DNA of 64,000 nt from the NCBI RefSeq assembly GCF_014107495.1, contig NZ_CP041969.1:2381501-2445500 (forward strand). The letters are read 5' to 3'. Positions 38,466-47,541 of the stretch are shown in pieces. A program made the position numbers and the translations under genes. This stretch comes from Cohnella cholangitidis (GTDB lineage Bacteria; Bacillota; Bacilli; Paenibacillales; Paenibacillaceae). The stretch's first letter is position 1. The number at the start of each line of letters is the position of its first letter. The notes beneath the pieces were generated by a model, which did no database searches, had not been told where the DNA came from, and was given only the letters and a program-made list of their open reading frames with translations.

Positions 38466-39611
38466 TTATTTGCCCCTAGTTTCCGTGTGCGGCTTCATGC
38501 GAAGCCTAGCCAGGAAGTCGAGCACGGGCCGACGAGTCTGATCGACGATTCCGATAAGCTCCGCGCCGATCTGCAGCAAGAAGACGAGAGCGCAGATGAC
38601 GATAAAAGTAATCCAGTTCCCTAAACCCGTATTCGATACGGAGGACTGAATAACCGCGCACGTACCGAAGAAAGCCGCGATTCCGTAGATAATCAACACC
38701 GTCTTGCGGTGACTGAAACCGAGCTGCTGCAGGCAGTGATGCAGGTGACCTTTGTCCGGAGCGAAAATCGGCTTCTTATGAATCCAACGGCGAACGATCG
38801 CGAAGAAAGTATCGGACAACGGAACGCCGATGATCAGCAATGGCGTCACGAAGGAAACGATCGTAATTTGTTTGAAGCCCAGCATGGAGAGCGTCGCCAA
38901 TGCAAAACCAAGGAATAGCGAGCCCGAGTCTCCCATGAATATTTTCGCGGGATGGAAGTTAAAGAACAGAAATCCGACGATTGCACCGAGCAGAACCGCC
39001 GACAGCAAAATAACGGTCGAATTGCCCATGATGATACCCATGACGAGAATGGTGGTAACGGCGATGCCCGATACTCCCGCGGCAAGCCCGTCCAATCCGT
39101 CGATTAGGTTAATAGCGTTCGTTACGCCGACGATCCAGAAGATCGTAAGCGGAATGCTTAACCATTCCCCGAGCGGCTGCATAGCCGAGCCGAAAGGAAT
39201 ATTCAATAAATCGATCTTGACATCAAACCCGAAAACTACGATGCAAGCCGCGCCGATCTGAACGAGCAACTTGAGCTTCGCGGATAAGTCGAACTTATCG
39301 TCGAGCGCCCCGAGCAGGACAATCAACGTGCCCCCCACCAAGAGTGCGCTGATTAGATTACGATCGTGCGCGCTCAGAGTCCCTTCGGGTACCCAAGGCA
39401 ATATAAGTAACAATCCCACCGTAAAAGCGGCATAAATCGCTACGCCGCCCAAACGAGGCATGATTCTTGTATGAACTTTACGTTGGTTAGGCACGTCGAT
39501 CGCGCCTATGCGGACCGCCAACTTCTTAACGAGCGGCGTTAATACGAGCGCAAGCGCTAAAGCCCCAATGAATGAAATGAGTCCAATACCTAGCATCCAA
39601 CCAGACACCAT
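38466..39611 (-). CDS. tagO: Undecaprenyl-phosphate GlcNAc-1-phosphate transferase
   Basis: Polytopic membrane enzyme of the MraY/WecA/TagO family that starts wall-polymer synthesis by moving GlcNAc-1-P onto undecaprenyl phosphate. 381 aa with about 11 membrane segments. Catalytic landmarks: LLGALDDKFDLSAK, NLIDGLDGLAAG, FMGDSGSLFLG and the cytoplasmic His motif KGHLHHCLQQLGFSHRKT. The ATG at 39611 has GGGGAG 6 nt upstream; a TTG 6 nt earlier overlaps the SD. It has its own terminator. wecG/tagA and csaB lie just upstream, forming a wall-polymer gene group that supports SLH protein anchoring. Confidence 0.93.
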   Translation of the reverse strand: MVSGWMLGIGLISFIGALALALVLTPLVKKLAVRIGAIDVPNQRKVHTRIMPRLGGVAIYAAFTVGLLLILPWVPEGTLSAHDRNLISALLVGGTLIVLLGALDDKFDLSAKLKLLVQIGAACIVVFGFDVKIDLLNIPFGSAMQPLGEWLSIPLTIFWIVGVTNAINLIDGLDGLAAGVSGIAVTTILVMGIIMGNSTVILLSAVLLGAIVGFLFFNFHPAKIFMGDSGSLFLGFALATLSMLGFKQITIVSFVTPLLIIGVPLSDTFFAIVRRWIHKKPIFAPDKGHLHHCLQQLGFSHRKTVLIIYGIAAFFGTCAVIQSSVSNTGLGNWITFIVICALVFLLQIGAELIGIVDQTRRPVLDFLARLRMKPHTETRGK

Positions 39612-39733
39612 CCACAACTCCCCTTTTTTCTGTACCGGAATGAATTATACTCCCGCCACAAGGAATTCAACAAGGTGAACATTCAGTCGTTTTCAGCCGT
39701 TTTTCATGATTTTTATCATTTTCATGAAAGTTT

Positions 39734-40504
39734 TCATGACGGATTGCTATGTTTCAGGACTTTATCTCCGTCTTTAATCACTTTGAGCGCAAATTTAGGA
39801 AGAACGAGCATCCGCTTGAACCGGGTAGGTTCCTGCAATAACCTGTAGAACCATTCCAATCGTAACTTGCGAAACGCGACGGGCGCGCGCTTAAGCTTGC
39901 CGGATACGACGTCAAAACTGCCTCCGACGCCCATTACGACGGGAACGCCGAGAACGGATTGGTACTTCTCGATCCATGGCTCCTGGTTCATCGTGGCTCG
40001 CGCCACGAATAACAAATCCGGATTCGCCGCCCTTACCGCGGCTACGACTTCTCCATCTTCCTTATCCGTAAAATAACCGTCTCTGCGGCCGACGAAACGG
40101 ATTCCCGGGAACTCCCGTTTCAGTTTTTCGTAGGCGGTTTCTATAATATCCGACGATGCGCCTAGCAAATACGCGCTCCATTGATGCTTTTCACCCTCGC
40201 GCAGCAACTCGTGCATGAGATCGAAGCCTGTCACGCGCTCTTGAACGGGCTCCTTTAATCGGCTGGCCGCCCACACCACTCCGGCTCCGTCCGGTACGAC
40301 TAGATCCGCGGTAGCCAACGTGTGATGAAAGGACGGATTTTCCAACCCGACCATAAGCATAATCGGATTCCCGGTTATAACGCGATGCGGACGCCGCGTC
40401 TCGATTGCATGCGCCAGGTAAGCAACGGTTTCTTTCATATTCATTTTCGAAAACGGTACGCCATACAAGGAAACCGTAGGATACGGCTTCGTTTTGGGAT
40501 TCAA
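39734..40504 (-). CDS. tagA: WecG/TagA/CpsF-family N-acetylmannosaminyltransferase
   Basis: GT26 enzyme that adds ManNAc (or a related sugar) to undecaprenyl-PP-GlcNAc, the second step of wall teichoic acid-like or secondary cell wall polymer synthesis. 256 aa with VITGNPIMLMVG, ATADLVVPDGAGVVWAAS, ERVTGFDLMHELL, FVGRRDGYF and VGGSFDVVSGKLKRAP, all family landmarks. The start is probably TTG at 40504, with GGAG about 11 nt upstream; no closer ATG has a good SD. It lies between tagO and csaB. Two copies of a dispersed repeat sit in its upstream gap. Confidence 0.9.
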   Translation of the reverse strand: MNPKTKPYPTVSLYGVPFSKMNMKETVAYLAHAIETRRPHRVITGNPIMLMVGLENPSFHHTLATADLVVPDGAGVVWAASRLKEPVQERVTGFDLMHELLREGEKHQWSAYLLGASSDIIETAYEKLKREFPGIRFVGRRDGYFTDKEDGEVVAAVRAANPDLLFVARATMNQEPWIEKYQSVLGVPVVMGVGGSFDVVSGKLKRAPVAFRKLRLEWFYRLLQEPTRFKRMLVLPKFALKVIKDGDKVLKHSNPS

Positions 40505-40540
40505 TTTGGGTCACTCTCCAGCTGGTGTTAGTTTGCTTTC

Positions 40541-40599
40541 TTTTGACGCTATCCCTTCCGCTCAGAAAAAGACGCTACGTTATCCCAATCGCTCAGAAA
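40541..40599 (+). repeat. Dispersed TATCCC-N5-CTCAG repeat, copies R1 and R2
   Basis: R1 (40541-40568) contains GACGCTATCCC, then TTCCG, then CTCAGAAA. R2 (40576-40599) contains TACGTTATCCC, then AATCG, then CTCAGAAA. Both are in plus orientation in the gap between csaB and tagA. They match copies at 42002-42180, 54306-54463 and 55494-55520, all with exactly 5 bp between TATCCC and the TCAG part. No protein or known site is recognised. Confidence 0.75.
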
Positions 40600-40723
40600 C
40601 TCATAGCACATCCCAAAACAACTGAATTAGTTGCCATTATACCGCCATCTGCGATGGGTTAACACTTAAAAAATTCTTTTATTGACTATGCAAGATGTCA
40701 AACGTTGTAATTAAACGCCTACA

Positions 40724-41830
40724 CTAATTACGTATAAAATCCATAATTTGTTGCGCGGGCTTGGAAGCCTCCTGTTTAAGACGCTGAATCGCGGCGTCGC
40801 AAGATTGGTGCCAACGCTCGGGATTCAGCAAAATTTCTGCAGCCTGCCGAGCAAAATATTCCGGATCCAGCGATTCGGTCGAACCGACGGCCCGTTGTCC
40901 GAGCCGCTGCACGAACTGATCGATCTTAGGGTCGTACGACAGCCCCAGGAGAGGTACGTTCCGATTCGCCGCATAGATCAGCGAATGCAAACGCATCCCG
41001 ATGAGCAACGCGCATCGGCCGACCTCCCGCAGCATCCGCTGCGGGTCATCGTGCGCGGGCGAGCTCCGCCAACGCCCCGGCCCCCGCCAGCCGTTCCATC
41101 ACGTAGCGCGACGCATCCTCGTCCGCGCCGCGATGGAACGGCAGGAAGCGCAGCCGGACGCGATGCCGTCCGGCCAGCGCTTCAAGCGCGGCAGCCACGC
41201 GGTCCAAGTCCGCGCGTCGCCGCGCCAGAACCTGACGGACACGCCCACCACGGGGGGCATGTCCGCATCTTGCGAGCCGACGGTTCCTTGGCTCGCTTCT
41301 TCGCCGGCGCCGTCGCCCGCCGGCAAGCCCATTACCGGATCCGGCACCACGTCAATGCTTGCCGGCGGTACGCCGTAGCTCCGAAGCAGCATAGCGGACT
41401 CCTCGTCCCTCACGGAAACGTAAGCCGCCTTCTTGAAGGCTCGCGCAATGAATGGCCGAGGCAGCTTTCCGTTGACCGGGCCGATTCCCTGCGCATATAC
41501 GAAAGTCGGTTTGCCGCTCCATCGAGCAATCGCCATAATCCCTAAATAATACGGAATAGAGCCGCGGCCGGTCGCGTCCTGAAGCAAACTTCCGCCGCCG
41601 CTAATTAAACCGTCGCTATTTTTAATAGCACGTCTGACTTCGCTCAACTTCATCCGGTGCACGGATTCTACTCCGTAATGCTTTGCCGTCCAATCCGGAT
41701 CCCCCGATAACACGACCGGCTCGACTTTCACTCCGGCTTGGCTCGCAGCATCGTCTAAAGCCGTCAAAATGCTCTTGAGCACCGCCTCGTCCCCGCTATT
41801 GCGAAATCCGTAATATCCCGACAAAACCAA
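40724..41830 (-). pseudogene. csaB: CsaB-type polysaccharide pyruvyl transferase, broken by two frameshifts
   Basis: CsaB adds the ketal pyruvate to secondary cell wall polymer that SLH domains bind. Frame 1 (41830 to about 41210) has SGYYGFRNSGDEAVL, ISGGGSLLQDATGRGS, YAQGIGPV and VSVRDEESAMLL. Frame 2 (about 41210 to 41050) reads DLDRVAAALEALAG, RFLPFHRGADEDASRYVMERL. Frame 3 (about 41050 to 40724) reads DDPQRMLREVG, GMRLHSLIYAAN and LGLSYDPKIDQFV. Each junction needs one extra base, and the total of about 368 aa matches the family. The middle is very GC-rich. The first codon is uncertain (TTG at 41830 has no good SD). It is either inactivated or misread by sequencing; with two SLH proteins nearby the second is plausible. 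Confidence 0.85.
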
Positions 41831-42200
41831 ACGGTAAGCCGTACGGTCGTTCTTTTTTAGATCTGCACGCTGTCCGATTGTCTCCCGCCCCTATCGCCTT
41901 TTTCTCCATTTTATAGAATGCTCCAATATTCCCGTTTTTACGAGTAATGCCTGACATTCTAAAAAAAGCTTCATAATCCTCTAATCTGCCTCTTAATTAA
42001 CTTCCTGAACGAACGGGATAGCGTAAAAAGAGGAACAATCCCTGACATCAACGCCCCGCCTGAGCCATCCCTTTACCTGAGTTGACGGGATAACGCGGAA
42101 AGAAGTTGCTACTTCATCCGATTCCATCGCCTCTAGAACTAATCCCCCACGCTAACATGAGCGAAGGGGATAAATTGTAAATCTGAAGCTTATTAGCTTA
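41831..42200. other. Gene-free 370 bp between DUF5693 gene and csaB
   Basis: Contains the csaB upstream region and the inverted repeat copies R3-R5 listed separately. No other ORF, hairpin terminator with a U-tract or RNA gene could be supported. The stretch around 41945-42000 is AT-rich and could hold the csaB promoter, but no clear hexamer pair was found. Confidence 0.4.
42002..42180 (-). repeat. Dispersed TATCCC-N5-CTCAG repeat, copies R3, R4 and degenerate R5
   Basis: On the minus strand R3 (42002-42029) reads TTTTTACGCTATCCC, GTTCG, TTCAGGAA. R4 (42073-42101) reads TTTCCGCGTTATCCC, GTCAA, CTCAGGTAA. R5 (42153-42180) is weaker: TTTACAATTTATCCC, CTTCG, CTCATG. All lie upstream of csaB and point opposite to R1 and R2, which lie downstream of it, so csaB is bracketed by inverted copies. 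Confidence 0.7.
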
Positions 42201-44249
42201 TCAAGCTACCGTACTCGAATTTTTCTTCAGCCATCTCTCCCAGAACTTCTCGACGATCTGCCAAGCGGCAATGATCACCAATCCGATCAAGACGCCGATG
42301 CCTAAACCCAAGAAAACTCTAATGAGCGATAATAACAACGGCGTGTGGATGTGCGCGAAAGTATCGACCATGGACAGTTGCGCGATCGTCCCGGCAACGA
42401 GCAGCACCATTCCCCAACGATAACGCAAAGCCAGGAAGATACCCGCAAAGAACAGCGGATGACCGAGCATAAACTCTTTGATCCTAGGGCGAACGCCGAA
42501 CGTGTTCTCCATGAGAGAACGGAACGTCAACTCGATACCCGTAACTTGACCGCTGTTTCCTGTTCTCGACAAATAATAGTAACCTACGGCTCCAAGAACG
42601 ACCGCGCCCGCGATCCACATGACCGTAAGCGGCATCGCCAGAATTTTTCTGGCATTTCCGAATACCGTGTCGCCCGAGCCATACAAAAACACATAAAGCG
42701 CGACAAGGCCGATAGGCAGCAAGTGCAACAAGCCCACGCCGCGGAATTGCTGCAATACTAAACTATAAGAAATGTGGTTCAACAACGCCACGACGAACGG
42801 CACAGCTGCGAGCGATAGAATCGTCGTCCGTGCGAGGAGCAATACGGCCCCGCCCAGTCGGCGCACGCCGGATATCGGTTGCGTCGCCGCGCTCTCCCTC
42901 AGCACTCGAATGCGCTTGACGAGCAAGACGACGGAAGCCGTAGGCGCTGCAATAGCCGCGAGCAAAGCAAGAGCCTGCACCATCAAAGTTGAACTCAGCA
43001 CGTACAGTCCCGCTCCGCCGATCGACCCGGCCACGAGGATCGGCAATAATAATGAAGGAACGAACAGCCCGAACGTCAACGCAATGAGCGCGATTGCTCC
43101 TGGCGCGGCGATTCCCCGCAATATCGTTTCGGATGGAGCCTTCTCCACCTCGAAAGCTTTCGGCTCTCCGACTTCGAATCCGAAGTCATTCAATTGTTTC
43201 ACGACGCCCACGGTATCTTCATCGCCTTGCAGGACGTCGACGATATTTTCGAGAGGATGCGATATCTGTCCTTTGACGGAGTCCCTTGACGCTGCCGCGT
43301 TCAGATAGAGCAAACGGATGTTGCGATCTTTTACGGCCAGGATCAAGCGATCCTCCAAGACCGGATTTTTAATCACGGTCATTTCGCCTTCGGAGACGGA
43401 GTGAGCCCTAATCGCATTGTAACCCATAAGGTTGGCCAGCTTAGCCATTCCCTTCTGAGGTACTTTTAAATTCTCAAAAATACCTACTCCGATATTATGT
43501 TTTTTCAGCTCGCTTGCGAACCTTTGAACTCCGCCGAATTTGATTCCTTTGCCGAATCCGGTTACCGCTTCTCCATCGAATAGAACTCTTGTAACCCCGA
43601 GTTCCTGGAACGATTGAAGCCACTTGTCGACTTCCTCGGCATCGAACGGAACAAATCTGTCCGACAAGCGAGGAACGACCATGAATCCGGCATCCTTCAG
43701 CATTTTCATAGCGATCGGATTCGGTTGCATCGCATGGATGTAAGCATCGTCGTACCCCATGTTAATCCGCAAGCCGGAGTGGTCTTTAATCGACCAATTC
43801 GTTACCTCGGCCCCATGATGACGGAACGCCCATTCGATTATCGGGCGAAGCACCTGCTCGTTCTCCGGTCTGTTAAAAATCACATAAGTGCCGTTATCCT
43901 CAGAAGGTGAAACGAGATTTTCCAACAACGCTGCTTGAGTGGCATTATAAACGTTGATTTCTCCCGCCCAAGACAACTCCTCCAACGTACTTTCGAATAC
44001 CGCCATTCCGTTCACGCCCGCGTCTTTCAGAAGCTTTAATTGCTCCTGCACGAACTCCCGCGGATTCGCTTGCGTATTCCCTACCTGCAATAAATCGCGA
44101 TAATCCATTACGATTGCAACATTATTCGCAGAGGTCTCCGTCTGCACTCTGGCGTACATGACCGGCAATGCCGCCACGACCCCAAGCAATACGACCCACC
44201 AAAGCCACTTCGCCATTCTTGCATTCCATGTGTTCAGCCACTGGGGCAC
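42201..44249 (-). CDS. DUF5693 family multi-pass membrane protein
   Basis: About 682 aa. One N-terminal membrane segment (residues about 15-33), an external domain to about residue 390 (VAIVMDYRDLLQVG, FDGEAVTGFG, VGIFENLKVPQKG) and about 8-9 further membrane segments from ILRGIAAPGAIALIALTFG onward. I recognise the family as DUF5693, found next to csaB in related genomes, but its function is unknown. The neighbourhood suggests a part in wall-polymer pyruvylation or export. The GTG at 44249 has AAGGAG 8 nt upstream and is preferred over the GTG at 44258, which abuts the SD. Confidence 0.8.
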   Translation of the reverse strand: MPQWLNTWNARMAKWLWWVVLLGVVAALPVMYARVQTETSANNVAIVMDYRDLLQVGNTQANPREFVQEQLKLLKDAGVNGMAVFESTLEELSWAGEINVYNATQAALLENLVSPSEDNGTYVIFNRPENEQVLRPIIEWAFRHHGAEVTNWSIKDHSGLRINMGYDDAYIHAMQPNPIAMKMLKDAGFMVVPRLSDRFVPFDAEEVDKWLQSFQELGVTRVLFDGEAVTGFGKGIKFGGVQRFASELKKHNIGVGIFENLKVPQKGMAKLANLMGYNAIRAHSVSEGEMTVIKNPVLEDRLILAVKDRNIRLLYLNAAASRDSVKGQISHPLENIVDVLQGDEDTVGVVKQLNDFGFEVGEPKAFEVEKAPSETILRGIAAPGAIALIALTFGLFVPSLLLPILVAGSIGGAGLYVLSSTLMVQALALLAAIAAPTASVVLLVKRIRVLRESAATQPISGVRRLGGAVLLLARTTILSLAAVPFVVALLNHISYSLVLQQFRGVGLLHLLPIGLVALYVFLYGSGDTVFGNARKILAMPLTVMWIAGAVVLGAVGYYYLSRTGNSGQVTGIELTFRSLMENTFGVRPRIKEFMLGHPLFFAGIFLALRYRWGMVLLVAGTIAQLSMVDTFAHIHTPLLLSLIRVFLGLGIGVLIGLVIIAAWQIVEKFWERWLKKNSSTVA

Positions 44250-44271
44250 AACGGTCACTCCTTCGTTTCGT

Positions 44272-45975
44272 CTATGCCAGCGAATCTACCCGAGCCATAA
44301 CAGCTTCTGCGAGCCGTTTCAAGGAAGAAGTCGCGCCATCTAGTCCCGTACCGCATACTGCAAAATAAACCTTAATCTTCGGTTCCGTCCCCGATGGACG
44401 CAAGCAGAACCATGAACCGTCCGCGAGCAGAAACTTCAGTACGTTCTCTACCGGCAAACCATCAAGGCCTTTTCCGTAGTCCAATACCTTTGAGACGGTT
44501 ACGCCCGCGATCTCTTCAGGCGGGTTAGTACGCCAGTCGGTCATTATCGCGCCGATCTGCTCAACGCCGTTCTTTCCTTTCAGCGTGCGCGATTCCAGCT
44601 TCTCCAAATAGGTACCATGCTTAGCGTACAGCTCAAGCAATACTTCATATAGCGTTTTTCCTTGCGCCTTGTAATAAGCTGCCGCTTCGCAGATCAACAA
44701 CGCGGCAACGACCGCGTCCTTATCGCGAGCGTAAGTACCCGTTAAGTAACCATAGCTTTCCTCGTAGCCGAAAAGGAACGTATGGGATCCGGTAACTTCG
44801 AATCGAGACATCAGCTCGCCGATATATTTGAATCCCGTGAGCGTGCTCATGACATCGCAACCATAAGATGCGGCGATATCTGCTCCCATCTCGCTAGTAA
44901 CGATCGTCTTAATAACAGCTCCGTTAACTGGTAGTTTACCCTGGGATTGCAGATTCGATAGCAAATAGTTGACCATTAATGCGCCGGACTGGTTACCCGT
45001 TAGAACGACGAACTCTCCTTTGTCATTCTTGACGACCGCGCCCATGCGATCGCAATCCGGGTCCGTGCCGACGATAATATCCGCGCCGACTTCGTTTGCC
45101 AGCTTAATGGCTAAAGCAAAAGCTTCCTGCTCTTCAGGGTTCGGAGATTTGACGGTCGGAAACTGTCCGTTCGGCTGCTCCTGCTCTCCGACTACGCTCA
45201 CGCTTGAGAAGCCGGCTTGCTTAAGAACCCGCTGAATCGGAACGTTACCTGCTCCGTGCAACGGCGTGAACACGACCTTCAACGCTTTTCCTGCGCCATT
45301 CTTAATGACCTCAGGCCGCACGGTCTGGGATACGACGATATCAACGTATCGTTGATCATCCTCATCCCCCAGCCATACGAGAAGACCCTGCGCTTCCGCT
45401 TCCGCCGGCGTGAGTCGTTTCACTTGATCGAAGGAATCGATGAGTCGGATCTGGCCAATGACTTGTTCGGCTTGATGCGGGACAAGCTGCCCTCCATCCG
45501 CTCCATATACTTTATAACCGTTATATTCCGGAGGATTATGGCTGGCCGTTACGACGATCCCGCCCGTAGCTTTCAAATCGCGAACCGCGAACGATAGCTG
45601 AGGCGTAGGACGAAGGGAGCGAAACAAGTATGTACGAATCCCGTTAGCCGCAAGCACGCACGCGGCTTCCAACGAATAAACGTCGGAATTGCTGCGCGAA
45701 TCGTGCGCGATGACGACGGAGGGAGAAGAGGATTCGCCTAGCAGGAAGTTCGCAAAGCCTTGAGTGGCTTTACCGATGACATAACGGTTCATCCGATTCG
45801 TTCCCGCGCCCATTACTCCGCGCAGCCCGCCGGTACCGAACTCAAGGTCGCGATAAAAGCGGTCCTCGATCTCTCCTGCTTGCCCGTCGATAGCACGCAA
45901 TTCTTCTTTCGTCTGATCGTCTATGTTGGGATCCTTTAGCCAAGCCTCGTAAACAACCTGTGGATTAGCAGCCAT
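44272..45975 (-). CDS. pgcA: Phospho-sugar mutase (phosphoglucomutase/phosphomannomutase)
   Basis: Interconverts hexose 6- and 1-phosphates, feeding UDP-glucose and related sugar nucleotides. 567 aa of the alpha-D-phosphohexomutase family. The phosphoserine loop is TASHNPPEYNGYK (Ser145), the metal loop DPDCDRMG, the sugar-specificity loop GYEESYGYL (the bi-functional PgcA type) and the phosphate-binding loop RPSGTEPKIK. AGGGAGAG precedes the ATG. The DUF5693 gene follows 23 bp downstream. Context with many polysaccharide genes fits a precursor-supply role. Confidence 0.93.
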   Translation of the reverse strand: MAANPQVVYEAWLKDPNIDDQTKEELRAIDGQAGEIEDRFYRDLEFGTGGLRGVMGAGTNRMNRYVIGKATQGFANFLLGESSSPSVVIAHDSRSNSDVYSLEAACVLAANGIRTYLFRSLRPTPQLSFAVRDLKATGGIVVTASHNPPEYNGYKVYGADGGQLVPHQAEQVIGQIRLIDSFDQVKRLTPAEAEAQGLLVWLGDEDDQRYVDIVVSQTVRPEVIKNGAGKALKVVFTPLHGAGNVPIQRVLKQAGFSSVSVVGEQEQPNGQFPTVKSPNPEEQEAFALAIKLANEVGADIIVGTDPDCDRMGAVVKNDKGEFVVLTGNQSGALMVNYLLSNLQSQGKLPVNGAVIKTIVTSEMGADIAASYGCDVMSTLTGFKYIGELMSRFEVTGSHTFLFGYEESYGYLTGTYARDKDAVVAALLICEAAAYYKAQGKTLYEVLLELYAKHGTYLEKLESRTLKGKNGVEQIGAIMTDWRTNPPEEIAGVTVSKVLDYGKGLDGLPVENVLKFLLADGSWFCLRPSGTEPKIKVYFAVCGTGLDGATSSLKRLAEAVMARVDSLA

Positions 45976-46001
45976 GGTTTTTCTCTCCCTTATCTTTTTT
46001 C

Positions 46002-46439
46002 TTATCCCTTGTTAGGATCCGACAACGCAAACATAAGCTCGCCTTCGGCTACGATAGCGTCGCCTACGCGTGCTGTACCTCTGCCTTTGCCGATTGGCCC
46101 CTTCAAACGGGTTACTTCTAGCTCCAAAATCAGCGTATCTCCCGGTTTTACCTGGCCGCGAAATCTGAATTCGTCGATGCCGGCGAAGAAACCCAGCTTT
46201 CCTCTGTTTTCTTCCAACGCCAACATAGCGACCGTCCCGACCTGAGCCAACGCTTCAACGATGAGCACGCCGGGCATGACCGGGTAGCCCGGAAAGTGCC
46301 CCACGAAGTAAGGCTCGTTCATCGTAACGTTTTTAAGCCCTACCGCCCGTTTGCCGGGCTCAAGCTCCAAAATACGATCGACTAGCAAAAAAGGCGGGCG
46401 ATGCGGGATCAATTCCTGAATTTGTACGATATCCAACAT
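46002..46439 (-). CDS. fabZ: 3-hydroxyacyl-ACP dehydratase FabZ
   Basis: Dehydrates 3-hydroxyacyl-ACP in the fatty acid elongation cycle. 145 aa hot-dog fold: [12 protein letters not shown], catalytic His48 in [13 protein letters not shown] and Glu62 in VEALAQ. AGGAGG lies 8 nt before the ATG. The gene position near flhO/flhP and mbl matches the Bacillus arrangement, and pgcA follows 26 bp downstream. Confidence 0.96.
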   Translation of the reverse strand: MLDIVQIQELIPHRPPFLLVDRILELEPGKRAVGLKNVTMNEPYFVGHFPGYPVMPGVLIVEALAQVGTVAMLALEENRGKLGFFAGIDEFRFRGQVKPGDTLILELEVTRLKGPIGKGRGTARVGDAIVAEGELMFALSDPNKG

Positions 46440-46547
46440 TATTAATTCCTCCTGATCTTGTTCCGATTACGCGCATAAGTCCCCTCGGGGCGGCAAATAA
46501 TACAACCATCCCTGAGGCGAGCTGCAGTCGCAAAGGTTGATATAAGA

Positions 46548-46594
46548 GAGCTTGCCGCCGCCCGCCGTTCCTCCAGCCGGCGGCTGGCTCTTTT
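46548..46594. terminator. GC-rich hairpin between pgsA and fabZ
   Basis: GAGC, an internal mismatch, then CCGCCG pair with CGGCGG and GCTC about 17 nt away. A TTTT run follows on the plus strand; on the minus strand, where pgsA ends, the U-tract is weak (CTCTTATATC). It is probably the pgsA terminator, but the strand is unclear. Confidence 0.4.
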
Positions 46595-46608
46595 GTGTAG
46601 CATCCCGA

Positions 46609-47118
46609 TTAGGATGCCCTATTCAAGCTCTTGAATTTCATAAAGTAAATAAACGAAGTTGCGAAAGACAACGCAATGCCGCACCATAACACGGCCACTC
46701 CGCCCGGCAGTTCAACGAACATCAAGGTAATCGCGGCATAATAGATGACCGTTGTCGCTTTGCCGAACACGTTCGCGGGAACGGTCTTTAGGCCGCGGAA
46801 ATGGAAGACAGCCGAACCGATGATCATCACCAATTCGCGAAATGCCATGACGACGAACGCCGCTAGCGGAATGACGTTCTTGATTAGCAACGCCAATATG
46901 ACGGAAAGCATCATAAGCTTATCCGCAAGCGGATCCAGCATACTGCCCGTAACCGTGACTTGTCCGCTTCGGCGCGCGATGTACCCGTCCAAAAAATCGG
47001 TGAATCCGGCTACTAATAAAACGCATAGAGCCGCGATCGATTGATCGTTAAAATATAGTAACAAAAACAGGGGGATCAAAACAAACCGGGACATCGTCAG
47101 CATATTGGGTACATTCAT
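46609..47118 (-). CDS. pgsA: CDP-alcohol phosphatidyltransferase, PgsA-like
   Basis: Membrane enzyme that by family makes phosphatidylglycerol phosphate from CDP-diacylglycerol and glycerol-3-phosphate. 169 aa, slightly short for PgsA, with 4-5 membrane segments. The signature D-G-x2-A-R-x8-G-x3-D-x3-D is complete in FLDGYIARRSGQVTVTGSML then DPLADK. A GGGGGAAG lies upstream of the ATG. Another CDP-alcohol phosphotransferase role is possible; a second pgsA copy elsewhere would need to be excluded. Confidence 0.85.
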   Translation of the reverse strand: MNVPNMLTMSRFVLIPLFLLLYFNDQSIAALCVLLVAGFTDFLDGYIARRSGQVTVTGSMLDPLADKLMMLSVILALLIKNVIPLAAFVVMAFRELVMIIGSAVFHFRGLKTVPANVFGKATTVIYYAAITLMFVELPGGVAVLWCGIALSFATSFIYFMKFKSLNRAS

Positions 47119-47179
47119 TCCCGCGCTTCCCCCATTTCTCTAAAGTTCCCCATCATTATAACGCCTCATCTCTACAAAT

Positions 47180-47212
47180 GAAAACTCCCCGAGCCAGAAG
47201 CCGGGGAGTTGC
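47180..47212 (-). terminator. Terminator of the EpuA-like gene
   Basis: On the minus strand AACTCCCCG pairs with CGGGGAGTT across a 10-nt loop, followed by TTCATTTG. It lies between the EpuA-like gene and pgsA. Confidence 0.75.
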
Positions 47213-47241
47213 CGTCCCGGTTGCAAGGCGCAGGCCAGGCT

Positions 47242-47475
47242 TCAGCCGCCCTCCGCGAACACGAGATCATACATATGCTTCCATGTGTTGAAATCGAACA
47301 CATCCGATAGGGGCTTGTCCCCCAGAACGGTGTATCCTATCGCCAAGCCGACGATTAAAGCCATTATGCAAAGAACCGGAATTATCAACATTTTAATGCT
47401 CAACCAAATAATACGGGCAACTATCCTTCCCGAGGATCGCTTGCCTTGCTCATTCGAACGGGAGGGTGCTGTCAT
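47242..47475 (-). CDS. EpuA-like small membrane protein (often labelled RNA polymerase subunit beta)
   Basis: About 77 aa. A basic N-terminus (SRSNEQGKRSSGRIVARI) precedes one membrane segment (about residues 26-50) and the conserved tail TWKHMYDLVFAEGG. It matches the EpuA family, sometimes misnamed DNA-directed RNA polymerase subunit beta; the true role is unknown. The ATG at 47475 has AAGGAG about 11 nt upstream; the longer reading (47526) would add an unlikely leader. It follows flhP by 66 bp, as in related genomes. Confidence 0.75.
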   Translation of the reverse strand: MTAPSRSNEQGKRSSGRIVARIIWLSIKMLIIPVLCIMALIVGLAIGYTVLGDKPLSDVFDFNTWKHMYDLVFAEGG

Positions 47476-47541
47476 GAAGCTTTCGTCTCCTTCAAAGCAC
47501 AACGTCGCGGACTTGTTTTGCACCATTGTCCGCTTGGATAC

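Noticed and set aside
46440..46608. Possible tRNA or small RNA gene in the GC-rich fabZ-pgsA gap
   Set aside because: Only one imperfect GC-rich hairpin could be found; no cloverleaf arms or anticodon stem.
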